Of a DNA stretch of 41,917 bases, positions 1 to 7,956 are shown piece by piece. Below the pieces are notes generated by a model. It had not been told where the DNA came from. It saw only the letters and a program-made list of their open reading frames with translations, and did no database searches. Source of the DNA: DATFMH01 sp035267045 (GTDB lineage Bacteria; Bacteroidota; Rhodothermia; Balneolales; DATFMH01). The stretch covers positions 1 through 41,917 of the forward strand of contig DATFMH010000203.1 of NCBI GenBank assembly GCA_035267045.1, written 5' to 3'. A program made the position numbers and the translations under genes. Each line of letters begins with the position of its first letter. Position 1 is the stretch's first letter.

Positions 1-1
1 A

Positions 2-121
2 TATACACTTCCTCAAAGCATTGATCCAAATAAAATTACAGCTAATTTCAAAGACGGTATCCTGACTGTATCAGTGCCAAAAACCGAAGAAAGCAAACCC
101 AAACAAGTGAAAATCTTATAA
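2..121 (+). CDS. Hsp20-family small heat shock protein, C-terminal fragment (cut by window edge)
   Basis: An open frame runs in from the left edge and stops with TAA at 119-121, giving the last 39 residues of a small heat shock protein. It contains the end of the alpha-crystallin domain (ANFKDGILTV, matching the family's A-x-x-x-x-G-v-L signature) and a short charged tail ending in VKIL. The same stretch in the second Hsp20 at 1407-1856 is very similar (ATFKDGVLTV, then a KSKPKK-type tail), so the two are paralogues. Hsp20 proteins are ATP-independent chaperones that hold unfolding cytoplasmic proteins. The start and N-terminal arm lie outside the window. Confidence 0.85.
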   Translation, partial: YTLPQSIDPNKITANFKDGILTVSVPKTEESKPKQVKIL

Positions 122-129
122 AAAAACGA

Positions 130-156
130 GGCTGGTTTGGCTGGTCAGCCCTTTTT
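130..156 (+). terminator. Probable intrinsic terminator after the first Hsp20
   Basis: GGCTG (130-134) can pair with CAGCC (146-150), followed by CTTTTT. It sits 9 nt after the Hsp20 stop codon. The stem is only 5 bp, so strength is uncertain. Confidence 0.5.
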
Positions 157-254
157 AACCTGTATGATAGAGCATCACAAATATACTCATAAATCAGTTA
201 GACGGTGAAAATAATAAAGGCTATTTAAAAGTGAATAAAACTGATTAATTAAAG

Positions 255-437
255 ATGAATATGAGATATGGTATAGAGAATAAGGTTGCACCCATCGTGA
301 CAGGTGCAGGCCCGGGGACAAGCCTTGCCGCGACCCTTATATACAAACATGAGAACGGTAAGGTAGTTGTGACTGACATCTTAAGAGAATCGGCAGAAGA
401 AACGGCTCATATCATCGAAAAAAAGGCGGTGAGGTAA
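255..437 (+). pseudogene. Decayed short-chain dehydrogenase/reductase (SDR) N-terminus
   Basis: The 60-codon frame encodes an SDR-like Rossmann start: VAPIVTGAGPGTSLA resembles the TGxxxGxG nucleotide-binding motif, and VVVTDI resembles the strand ending in the acidic residue that reads NAD versus NADP. The frame ends after EKKAVR. If one A is added to the seven-A run at 418-424, reading continues as EKKGGEVISLMLDN, the expected SDR continuation. This suggests a one-base deletion. The rest of an SDR (about 200 residues, with the YxxxK site) is absent because the next gene starts at 483. The glycine motif is also imperfect. I read it as a relic, not a working enzyme. Confidence 0.6.
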
Positions 438-482
438 TATCACTTATGCTGGATAATCTGCACTTTAATACAAATAATCATC

Positions 483-1133
483 ATGAGAACATCAATTATT
501 ATCGTTGATGATCATCCGTTAATTCGAAAAGGTTTAAAGTTGATGATCGAATCGGAGCCTGATTACAAAGTAATTGGCCAGGCTCAGAGTTCGGAAGAGG
601 CTTATCCTATAATTAAAAAAGTAAAACCTGACCTCGTCATCGTGGATATCTCACTTCCTGGCTTAAGTGGTTTGGAACTGATTAAACTGCTGTTAAATGA
701 GGTAACAGATTTAAAGATCATGGTCCTCTCCAGGCATGATGAATCGATATATGCTGAACGTGTGATACGAGCCGGGGCTAAAGCGTATCTGATGAAACAT
801 ATGGCAGGAGATTTAATAATTGAAGCCATAGAACATGTAATGAACGGTGGGATTTATGTAAGCGAAAATATGAATGAGAAACTGTTACGAAGTATGACGG
901 ATAATGAAGATGAACATAAGTACCGGTTATCCAAATTAAGTGACAGAGAATTGGAAATATTTGACTTAACAGGCAGGGGAATGACAAATAAAGAAATTGC
1001 TGAACGGCTATTTTTATCTGTAAAAACCGTTGAGTCATATCGTACCAGAATCAGGGTTAAACTACATCTGAAGAATTATAATGATCTGGTTCTTATTGCA
1101 TCTCAATGGGTTGATAATGAAAAAATCATCTGA
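483..1133 (+). CDS. NarL/FixJ-type response regulator (receiver + LuxR-type HTH)
   Basis: 216 residues, the usual length for this family. The N-terminal receiver domain (about 1-120) shows the acidic pair D9/D10, the phosphoacceptor D55 (LVIVDISLPG), S83 and the conserved K105. A GerE/LuxR-type helix-turn-helix follows (about 148-205), with LSDRELEIF, the recognition region NKEIAERLFLSVKTVESYR, and RIRVKLHL. It should bind DNA as a dimer after phosphorylation by a sensor kinase. No kinase gene is present in the window, so it is an orphan here. Position between two Hsp20 genes and upstream of the N-ATPase operon makes it a candidate local regulator of stress genes, but this is inference. There is no strong Shine-Dalgarno sequence before the ATG. 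Confidence 0.93.
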   Translation: MRTSIIIVDDHPLIRKGLKLMIESEPDYKVIGQAQSSEEAYPIIKKVKPDLVIVDISLPGLSGLELIKLLLNEVTDLKIMVLSRHDESIYAERVIRAGAKAYLMKHMAGDLIIEAIEHVMNGGIYVSENMNEKLLRSMTDNEDEHKYRLSKLSDRELEIFDLTGRGMTNKEIAERLFLSVKTVESYRTRIRVKLHLKNYNDLVLIASQWVDNEKII

Positions 1134-1406
1134 TTAGAACTTCCTTTTTCGAATGTATGACCATTAATGATATTTGGAATACAAAATTAATATAAAAATT
1201 AATTTAAATATCAATGTATATTGCTGATAATTAAAGATTTGCGCTATTTATGTGGGTGAAGCTACTACATTCTACAGAAAGCATATCTTACAAAGCAGGA
1301 AGCGTTCAACTTGCAGTCATACAGCCATCACTTTCAGAAATTTAAAATATAGATATATGTAATTTTTTGTGTTCAAGTTAATTATATGAGAGTGAAAGGA
1401 TTTGTT

Positions 1407-1856
1407 ATGAATGAACTGACGCGCCGTTCCACAACTTCACCTATTCGGAATCTACGCCGTGAATTCGATCGTTTTTTTGAAGATATCATTCCTCTACGGT
1501 GGTTTGATGAATCTGAAGAAAGGGCTGAACAACTTTGGGCTCCCAGAGCAGATATGTCGGAAACGGAAAATGAGTATGTCATAAATCTCGATCTGCCCGG
1601 AGTGTCAAAGAAAGATCTGAGGGTCAATATGGAAGATAATATGTTGACCATCAATGGTGAAAGAAAGAAAGACGAAACAAAAAAAGGGGAAGGATATTAT
1701 CGACGGGAAAGAGCATACGGTAATTTTTATCGCGCTTTCACCTTACCTAAACCTGTTAAAGAAAAAGATATAAATGCCACCTTTAAAGATGGTGTTTTGA
1801 CAGTGATTATTCCAAAATCTGAAAAGAGTAAACCCAAAAAAATAGAGATTAAATAA
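1407..1856 (+). CDS. Hsp20-family small heat shock protein
   Basis: 149 residues from the ATG at 1407. This start is preferred over the in-frame ATG at 1386 because AAAGGA (1395-1400) lies 6 nt before it. The N-terminal arm (about 1-40) has RREFDRFFEDI, typical of bacterial class A-like Hsp20s. The alpha-crystallin domain follows, from about 44 (PRADMSETENEYVINLDLPGV) to about 135 with the ATFKDGVLTV signature. The C-terminal tail contains I-E-I, an IxI-type oligomer-anchoring motif. It is an ATP-independent holdase expected in the cytoplasm. It is paralogous to the fragment at 2-121, so this locus carried at least two Hsp20 copies around the response regulator. The upstream 273 nt are AT-rich and hold no recognisable gene. 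Confidence 0.95.
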   Translation: MNELTRRSTTSPIRNLRREFDRFFEDIIPLRWFDESEERAEQLWAPRADMSETENEYVINLDLPGVSKKDLRVNMEDNMLTINGERKKDETKKGEGYYRRERAYGNFYRAFTLPKPVKEKDINATFKDGVLTVIIPKSEKSKPKKIEIK

Positions 1857-2168
1857 CGAAAGAGGATAATCATTTTGTCTGATTCTGATTATTACTTGCC
1901 TATTATATATGGGCAATATGTATGTGTTCAAAAGTGGTAATCTATAAACCGGCTATTAAAGGTTGAGAAAGAGGATAATGGTGACACTATATAAAACGAT
2001 TCTCCTATAAACGGAATCTGGTGTTACAATCCAAACTATTGATAGCCGGTTTTGTGATACAAGGGGTAAGTATTTGGTCATTGAGGCCGACAGGGGCAAA
2101 GATAAAGAACGGGTCATAAAGGGATTTTCTTTCTCATCAAATACTGATAATAATATCTGAACGAACTT
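1857..2168 (+). other. Intergenic region between hsp20 and the PEP-synthase-like gene
   Basis: 312 nt without a clear gene. It contains the structured element at 1946-2052. There is also a 13-bp direct repeat, GAAAGAGGATAAT, at 1858-1870 and 1967-1979. From about 2008 to 2160 one frame is open but has no start codon; it reads as a GVTIQTIDSR...GKYLVIEADRGK...VIKGFSF-type peptide. This could be a gene remnant or chance. No convincing promoter was identified. Confidence 0.5.
1946..2052 (+). promoter_or_regulatory. Nested stem-loop element, candidate structured leader of the N-ATPase operon
   Basis: Three inverted repeats nest around one centre. The outer stem is AAACCGGCTATTAA (1946-1959) with TTGATAGCCGGTTT (2039-2052): 14 pairs, one of them G-U. 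The middle stem is GTGACAC (1981-1987) with GTGTTAC (2021-2027): 7 pairs, one G-U. The inner stem is GATTC (1998-2002) with GAATC (2014-2018). Such nesting is unlikely by chance and suggests an RNA fold or a small palindromic element. It ends 116 nt before the first codon of the pps-like/N-ATPase operon and has no T-run, so it is not a standard terminator. Whether it is a riboswitch, a processing signal or a mobile palindrome is unknown. Confidence 0.5.
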
Positions 2169-4586
2169 GTGATCAACAATATGGAAGTTGATAATACTTA
2201 TATAAGATGGTTCGACACTTTATCATTAAAGGATATTGCCATTGTCGGTGGTAAAAATTCCTCCACTGGAGAAATGATAAGTGAGCTTAAGTCATTCGGT
2301 ATTAAAGTGCCCATGGGATATGCTACAACAGTTGAGGGTTATCATGATTTTTTGAAATCAAACAAATTGGATACACAAATAAGGGAGTTGATCACTGGAT
2401 ACCGATTAAGAAAAAAATCCCTGGAAGAAACAGGACGGTCTATACGTCGTTTAATTAATGCCGCAACTTTCCCGACATATCTGGCTGAAGAAATAAGATT
2501 TTCATATCAAAAGTTATCAGAATTATATAGCATAGATGAGGTTGATGTAGCAGTGAGGAGCAGTGCTACAACCGAGGGATTATCCAATGCCAGTTTTGCG
2601 GGCCAATTGGAAAGTTTTCTGAATATTGTCGGAGAAGATGATTTGCTTGATGCCTGTAGAAAATGCTATGCTTCTCTTTTTACCGACCGTGCTATAGCCT
2701 ATCGGGAAAAGATGGGATTTGGTCACCTTAAGGTCGGATTATCAATCGGTATTCAGAAAATGGTTCGATCCGATAAGGCTGGGTCCGGGGTTATTTTCAC
2801 GGTGGATACGGAGAGTGGTTTCCCGGACATGATTTTGATTAATGCCGCCTGGGGTTTGGGGGATAATGTTGTACAAGGCAAAGTTAACCCGGATCAGTAT
2901 CTCGTATTCAAATCACTGCTTGGCAAAAGAAAACTCAGGCCCATTGTTGAGAAGCAAATGGGTTCGAAAGATAAAAAAAAGATTTATTCAACCGGGGATA
3001 GCAGACATACTGAAAATGTTCATACGCCCATAGTAGAGCAATATCATTATGTATTAAATGACGATGAAATATTGCAGTTGGCAAAGTGGGGAAGTGACAT
3101 TGAGCATCACTACAAAAAACCAATGAACATTGAGTGGGCCAAAGATGGTATCACAAATGAGCTTTTTATAGTACAGGCTCGTCCGGAGACGGTACAATCA
3201 CATGTTAATCCTAAAATATTTAAAACATATAACCTAAAGGAAAGAGGGGAAAAATTATTAACGGGTTTGAGTATTGGCAGCAGAATTGCCAATGGACGTG
3301 TTCATACTGTGAATTGTATGGAGGATTTAGAGGATCTGACACCGGGTTGTATTATCGTGGCAGAAATGACTGAACCGGACTGGGTGCCATCATTGAATAA
3401 GATCGCGGGTATCGTTACGGACTACGGCGGAAGAACATGTCATGCAGCCATTATCAGCAGGGAACTTGGTATTCCGGCTGTAGTTGGTACTGGAGAAGCC
3501 ACACAAATTCTTAGCGATAATCAACTCATAACCATATCCTGTGCCGAAGGCGAACGGGGTATTGTTTATGCAGGCAAACTCAATTATATCGAGACAGAAA
3601 TTAATCTGGATAAGATTCCCGGTACCAAAACAGGTTTGATGCTGAATGTCACTGACCCTTTTGGAGCACTTAAATGGTGGCGTTTACCGATTGACGGCAT
3701 TGGCCTGGCGAGGATGGAATATCTTATTAAGGATCAAATAAAGATCCATCCGATGGCTTTGGCGCATTTTGAAAAAATTAAAGATGAAAAAACCCGTCAC
3801 GAAATCCTGGAATTGACCAAATCCTGCAAAGATAAAACGGAATATTTTATTAATATTTTATCCCGTGGCCTGTCTAAAATAGCAGCTTCACAATATCCTC
3901 TCCCGGTAATGATCATGATGAGTGATTTCCAATCGGATGAATATCGTCAGTTAATAGGCGGGACATATTTCGAGCCAATAGAGAAGAATACGATGTGGGG
4001 ATGGAGAGGAGCCTCTCGCTACTATAATGAGATATACAGGGATGGGTTTTCGCTTGAATGTCGCGCCGTAAAGAAAGCCAGGGAAGAAGTGGGCCTGGAT
4101 AATATCATTGTGATGATCCCATTTTGCCGTACTCCTGAAGAAGCTGACCGGGTGCTACATACAATGGACAAATTTGGTTTAAAACGAGGTCATAGAGGGC
4201 TAAAAGTTTATATGAGGTGCGAGCTACCGGCCAACATTATTTTGACCGAAGAGTTTGCACGTCGATTTGATGGTTTCTCAATCGGTTCAGTTGATTTGAC
4301 ACAGATGATACTGGGTGTGGAGAAGGATATGAGTGATTTGTCAATCATTTTTAACGAGAATATTGACGCTGTCAAGAGAATGATAGAAAACTTCATCAGG
4401 AAAGCCCATAAAGCCAAACGTCATGTTAGTTTTAGCAGTGATGCATCGGGATTCGATCCGGATTACTCAATATTTCTGGTTGAGGCCGGGATCGATTCTA
4501 TTTCAGTTAACCCTGATAATTTATTTGAAATAATTCCGAAAGTATTTAAAGCCGAAAATAAAGTCACGATATCAAATAATGTTTGA
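2169..4586 (+). CDS. PEP synthase-like (pyruvate, water dikinase family) protein with altered active site
   Basis: 805 residues with the three domains of phosphoenolpyruvate synthase: ATP-grasp (about 20-345, including RSSATTEG and EWAKDG...IVQARPETV), a phosphohistidine swivel domain (GGRTCHAAIISRELGIPAVVG, H425), and a C-terminal PEP/pyruvate barrel (about 490-790). PEP synthase normally makes PEP from pyruvate and ATP. Here the ATP and swivel parts look intact, but three usual barrel residues differ. The Arg of RLSDF is M583, the Asn of GSNDLTQ is V708, and the catalytic Cys of GICGQ is S756. E685 and R613 remain. Activity may therefore be changed or lost. The start is GTG at 2169; an ATG at 2181 is an alternative, and neither has a strong ribosome site. 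The last 8 nt overlap atpD, implying translational coupling to the ATPase operon. Confidence 0.85.
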   Translation: MINNMEVDNTYIRWFDTLSLKDIAIVGGKNSSTGEMISELKSFGIKVPMGYATTVEGYHDFLKSNKLDTQIRELITGYRLRKKSLEETGRSIRRLINAATFPTYLAEEIRFSYQKLSELYSIDEVDVAVRSSATTEGLSNASFAGQLESFLNIVGEDDLLDACRKCYASLFTDRAIAYREKMGFGHLKVGLSIGIQKMVRSDKAGSGVIFTVDTESGFPDMILINAAWGLGDNVVQGKVNPDQYLVFKSLLGKRKLRPIVEKQMGSKDKKKIYSTGDSRHTENVHTPIVEQYHYVLNDDEILQLAKWGSDIEHHYKKPMNIEWAKDGITNELFIVQARPETVQSHVNPKIFKTYNLKERGEKLLTGLSIGSRIANGRVHTVNCMEDLEDLTPGCIIVAEMTEPDWVPSLNKIAGIVTDYGGRTCHAAIISRELGIPAVVGTGEATQILSDNQLITISCAEGERGIVYAGKLNYIETEINLDKIPGTKTGLMLNVTDPFGALKWWRLPIDGIGLARMEYLIKDQIKIHPMALAHFEKIKDEKTRHEILELTKSCKDKTEYFINILSRGLSKIAASQYPLPVMIMMSDFQSDEYRQLIGGTYFEPIEKNTMWGWRGASRYYNEIYRDGFSLECRAVKKAREEVGLDNIIVMIPFCRTPEEADRVLHTMDKFGLKRGHRGLKVYMRCELPANIILTEEFARRFDGFSIGSVDLTQMILGVEKDMSDLSIIFNENIDAVKRMIENFIRKAHKAKRHVSFSSDASGFDPDYSIFLVEAGIDSISVNPDNLFEIIPKVFKAENKVTISNNV

Positions 4587-6024
4587 ACAACCGAACGGAT
4601 ATGAGCAGCAATCAATGATGAATGATGAAAAGGGGACGGCACGTTCATCTAATTGGGGTACGGTTGTGTCAGTCAGGGGTAGTATAGTTGATGCAAAATT
4701 TCCACATGCTTTACCGGAAGTTTATACGCTGCTGGAAACAGGTACATTGGGCGATATTAAGATCGAGGTTCTCATGCACCTCAATGCGGAAACAGTTCGT
4801 GGAATAGCAATTACAGCCACTCAGGGTTTGGCACGCGGTACTAAGGTTTTTGATACCGGGCATGCCATCCAGGTTCCTGTTGGTGAAAGGCTGAGGGGAA
4901 GGGTATTTAACTTATTAGGAGAGCCACTGGATGAAAAAGAACCTCTGGAGGGTGGTACATGGAGGTCAATACATCAAACACGTGTTCCCCTTTCTCAACA
5001 GTCGACAAGTCAGGAAATATTGACAACAGGAATTAAAGCTATTGACCTATTATCTCCCCTCGAAAGAGGTGGCAAAGCCGGAATGTTTGGTGGTGCCGGG
5101 GTCGGTAAAACAGTATTAATCATGGAACTCATTCATAACATGGTTACCAAACACGAAGGTATCAGTTTATTCTGTGGTATCGGGGAACGTTGTCGTGAAG
5201 CGGAAGAACTATACAGGGAGATTCAAGAGGCACAGGTTCTGGATAACTCCGTTTTGGTATATGGACAAATGAACGAACCGCCGGGTGCCCGGTTTTTGGT
5301 TGGGCAGGCGGCATTGACTATGGCCGAATACTTCAGGGATGATGCCCGGCAGGATGTTCTTCTTCTGATTGATAATATATTTCGCTTTGTTCAAGCCGGT
5401 TCTGAAGTATCGGGATTGATGGGGCGTATTTCTTCAAGGCTTGGATACCAACCAACCCTGGGCAGCGAACTGGCAGAGCTCGAGGAACGCATTTGTAATA
5501 CAAAAAAAGGGGCAATTACTTCTGTGCAGGCTGTTTATGTGCCGGCGGATGATTTTACGGATCCGGCTGTTACACATACATTTTCACATTTATCAGCTTT
5601 TATTGTGCTCTCGCGTGAACGGGCCGGTCAGGGCTTTTATCCGGCTATCGATCCGTTGCAATCCGATTCTAAAATGATGACCCCTACCAAAGTAGGTAAA
5701 CGACATTATAGAATAGCCCGGGATGTTCGTGAAACACTGGCGAATTACGAAGAGTTGAAGGATATCATTGCGATGTTGGGTATGGAAGAACTGTCCCGTA
5801 ACGATCAGCTTATTGTAAATCGGGCACGCCGGCTGGAGCGTTTCCTGACTCAACCGTTTTATGTGACAGAACAATTTACAGGTTTCTCCGGAAAGTTAGT
5901 GGAGCTTGAGGATGTTATTGATGGGTGCAGTAGAATTTTAAATGATGAGTTTGCCGATTACCCGGAACAATCACTTTATATGATTGGCAAAATAGAGGAG
6001 GCCGGCAGCAATGGAAGTCGATAA
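4579..6024 (+). CDS. atpD: N-type ATPase F1 subunit beta
   Basis: Catalytic beta subunit of the F1 head: hydrolyses or makes ATP at the alpha/beta interface. 481 residues. The Walker A P-loop is GGAGVGKT (171-178), the catalytic Glu is E203 in GIGERCREAEEL, and the Walker B region is LLLIDNIFRF. The usual DELSEED lever appears as MEELSRND, close to the form expected in N-ATPases. The operon order (beta and epsilon first, then Q, R, a, c, b, alpha, gamma) identifies this as an N-ATPase and not the housekeeping F-ATPase. The first ATG (4579) overlaps the preceding gene by 8 nt. Methionines at 4615, 4618 and nearby are possible alternative starts, since conserved sequence begins only near residue 26. 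It overlaps atpC by 14 nt. Confidence 0.95.
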   Translation: MFEQPNGYEQQSMMNDEKGTARSSNWGTVVSVRGSIVDAKFPHALPEVYTLLETGTLGDIKIEVLMHLNAETVRGIAITATQGLARGTKVFDTGHAIQVPVGERLRGRVFNLLGEPLDEKEPLEGGTWRSIHQTRVPLSQQSTSQEILTTGIKAIDLLSPLERGGKAGMFGGAGVGKTVLIMELIHNMVTKHEGISLFCGIGERCREAEELYREIQEAQVLDNSVLVYGQMNEPPGARFLVGQAALTMAEYFRDDARQDVLLLIDNIFRFVQAGSEVSGLMGRISSRLGYQPTLGSELAELEERICNTKKGAITSVQAVYVPADDFTDPAVTHTFSHLSAFIVLSRERAGQGFYPAIDPLQSDSKMMTPTKVGKRHYRIARDVRETLANYEELKDIIAMLGMEELSRNDQLIVNRARRLERFLTQPFYVTEQFTGFSGKLVELEDVIDGCSRILNDEFADYPEQSLYMIGKIEEAGSNGSR

Positions 6025-6415
6025 AATGCATTTAAAAATAATGATACCCTCACAAATTATTGTGAATACACCGGTATCAAAAGTAATTGCCGAAGCTGAG
6101 AACGGGTCATTTTGCCTCTTGCCTCATCATATCGATTTCGTCGCTGTATTAGTACCAGGAATCCTAATCTATGAGTCGGGTGATGAAGAACAATTCTTAG
6201 CGGTTGATGAAGGTGTTCTTGTAAAAAATGGGTATGAAGTGTTGATATCCGTACTTAATGCTGTTCAAAGTGACGACCTGGGTTTACTGGAACAAACAGT
6301 ACGTGAGGAATTTAACCGGTTGGAAGAAAATGAAAAGATGAGCAGGTCGGCTTTGGAGAAACTCGAGGCTGATTTTGTTCGACGTTTCATTGAATTGCAG
6401 GAAAAACGACTTTAA
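6011..6415 (+). CDS. atpC: N-type ATPase F1 subunit epsilon
   Basis: 134 residues matching the epsilon (delta in mitochondria) subunit of the central stalk, which couples rotation to catalysis. The N-terminal beta-sandwich has the typical ENGSFCLLPHHIDFVAVLVPGIL stretch (the G-x-x-x-x-L-P-x-H pattern). The C-terminal part is a helical hairpin rich in Glu and Arg (about 85-134). GAGGAG at 5995-6000 lies 10 nt before the ATG and supports this start over the internal ATG at 6026. It overlaps the end of atpD by 14 nt and is followed after 14 nt by atpQ, with its own AAAAGGAG ribosome site. Confidence 0.92.
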   Translation: MEVDKMHLKIMIPSQIIVNTPVSKVIAEAENGSFCLLPHHIDFVAVLVPGILIYESGDEEQFLAVDEGVLVKNGYEVLISVLNAVQSDDLGLLEQTVREEFNRLEENEKMSRSALEKLEADFVRRFIELQEKRL

Positions 6416-6429
6416 AAGGAGCTGCTTGA

Positions 6430-6729
6430 ATGGTGGATGATTTGACAGATAAAAGCGAAGGATTTGCCGAAGAAATAGGTGAAAAAGAAGACCGTAAACT
6501 TAAGGCGCGACGAGAAAGAAATCGCGGATTATGGTATGGTCTTGGTATGTTCGGATTAGTGGGCTGGTCGGTTTCCATACCGGCCCTTATTTTCCTGGCT
6601 TTGGGCATTTGGATTGACACACATTATCCGGGCGAATATTCATGGACATTGATGTTGTTAGTTTTTGGCATCGGTGTGGGTTGTCTGAATGCCTGGTATT
6701 GGGTCAGTAAAGAAAGCGGGAGAAGCTAA
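6430..6729 (+). CDS. atpQ: N-type ATPase accessory membrane subunit AtpQ (AtpI-like)
   Basis: 99 residues. A charged N-terminal part (1-33) precedes two membrane helices (about 35-60 and 68-92). The GWSVSIPALIFLALGIWID stretch carries the pattern shared with AtpI, the F-ATPase assembly protein thought to help c-ring formation. In N-ATPase operons this position, after the epsilon gene, is occupied by atpQ. AAAAGGAG lies just before the ATG. The stop codon is immediately followed by the ATG of the antiporter gene (TAAATG), so the two are probably co-translated. Confidence 0.85.
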   Translation: MVDDLTDKSEGFAEEIGEKEDRKLKARRERNRGLWYGLGMFGLVGWSVSIPALIFLALGIWIDTHYPGEYSWTLMLLVFGIGVGCLNAWYWVSKESGRS

Positions 6730-7956
6730 ATGGACTGGTTTATACCTATGATCATTTTAATTGTCGGTGGTATAGTCGTAGCTGCTATATTTATTAAGGC
6801 AGGTTTTAAAAAAATGGGGCTGCCGGCTCTTGTTGGGTATATTATCATAGGTTTTTTATTGCGTCTGGCGGATGGTGAATGGCATGTTTTATCGGGTGGT
6901 GGTAATCAAATATTCGACTTTCTGGCTAATCTCGGTATCATCGCATTATTGTTCAGGGTTGGTTTGGAAAATAAACTGGGGAGATTGATTAAATGGCTGC
7001 CTAAAGCAATGGTTATTTGGGTGGGGGATATCCTGTTAAGTGGTATGTTGGGTTATCTTGTTGCTCATGTGCTCCTAAACTGGACTTTGATCCAAAGTAT
7101 GTTCATTGGCGTGGCCTTTACTGCAACGAGTATTGGTATATCGGTATCCCTTTGGCAGGAAGCAAAAGTGGTTAATACTCCACTTGGTGAAATATTATTG
7201 GATGTTGCCGAATTGGATGATATTTCCGGAATAATTCTAATGGCGTTGTTATTTACAGTTGCTCCTGTTTTACAAGCGGGTAGTACGGAAATATTGCAGG
7301 TAGTGAGTACAACATTGGTCATATTCCTGATCAAACTCATCTTGTTTACCGGGTTCTGTATTATCATCGCAAAATTCCTCGAACGACATATAACCAGTTT
7401 TTTAAAGAAGCTTCACGCCGGTAAAAGTGCCATGTTGGTTGTTGCCGGTATCGGACTGATTGTTGCTGCAACAGCCGGATTACTGGGTTTTTCTGTTGCT
7501 ATCGGTGCATTTTTTGCCGGACTTATTTTCAGCAGCGATCCGGATGCCGTCAAATATGACGCCTCTTTTGAATCGCTGCATGATATGTTCGTCCCCTTCT
7601 TTTTTGTAGGTATAGGCCTGCGCGTTGAGCATGCTGCCTTAATGGCCTCTATCGTACCTTTCATAATATTATTAACAGCTGCCGTAATTGGAAAATTTAT
7701 CGGTGCAGGTGTACCTGCAGCTGCATTGATAGGAAAATCAAGTGCCGTTCTATTAGGAATTAGTATGATACCGAGGGCCGAGATTGCGCTAATCATACTT
7801 CAACGGGGATATGATTTGGGTACATGGGCCGTATCAAGCCAAATGTTTGCAGATGTCGTTCTTATATCAGCTACGACAGCAATTGTGATTCCTTTCTTCC
7901 TGAGGGGAATGCTGCATAAAAAACGTACAAAATTAATGAAACCGGAGGTCGCATGA
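6730..7956 (+). CDS. CPA2-family monovalent cation:proton antiporter inserted in the N-ATPase operon
   Basis: 408 residues and about 12-13 hydrophobic segments: the transmembrane part of a Kef/NapA-type antiporter, with no regulatory TrkA-N (RCK) domain. Family hallmarks are the paired aspartates D163/D164 in ELDDISG, which carry ion and proton in this superfamily, the preceding GVAFTATSIGISV helix, and the late IPRAEIALI motif (R349, E351). It would exchange Na+ or K+ for H+ across the inner membrane. The gene begins directly after the atpQ stop and overlaps atpR by 4 nt (ATGA), so it is an integral part of the operon. The usual N-ATPase order has atpR directly after atpQ. A functional link between sodium pumping and proton exchange is inferred; ion specificity cannot be read from sequence. 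Confidence 0.9.
   Translation: MDWFIPMIILIVGGIVVAAIFIKAGFKKMGLPALVGYIIIGFLLRLADGEWHVLSGGGNQIFDFLANLGIIALLFRVGLENKLGRLIKWLPKAMVIWVGDILLSGMLGYLVAHVLLNWTLIQSMFIGVAFTATSIGISVSLWQEAKVVNTPLGEILLDVAELDDISGIILMALLFTVAPVLQAGSTEILQVVSTTLVIFLIKLILFTGFCIIIAKFLERHITSFLKKLHAGKSAMLVVAGIGLIVAATAGLLGFSVAIGAFFAGLIFSSDPDAVKYDASFESLHDMFVPFFFVGIGLRVEHAALMASIVPFIILLTAAVIGKFIGAGVPAAALIGKSSAVLLGISMIPRAEIALIILQRGYDLGTWAVSSQMFADVVLISATTAIVIPFFLRGMLHKKRTKLMKPEVA

Noticed and set aside
5770..5810. Degenerate DELSEED motif in the beta subunit
   Set aside because: ELSRND-type variants are expected in N-ATPase beta subunits, so it is a family trait and not a defect.
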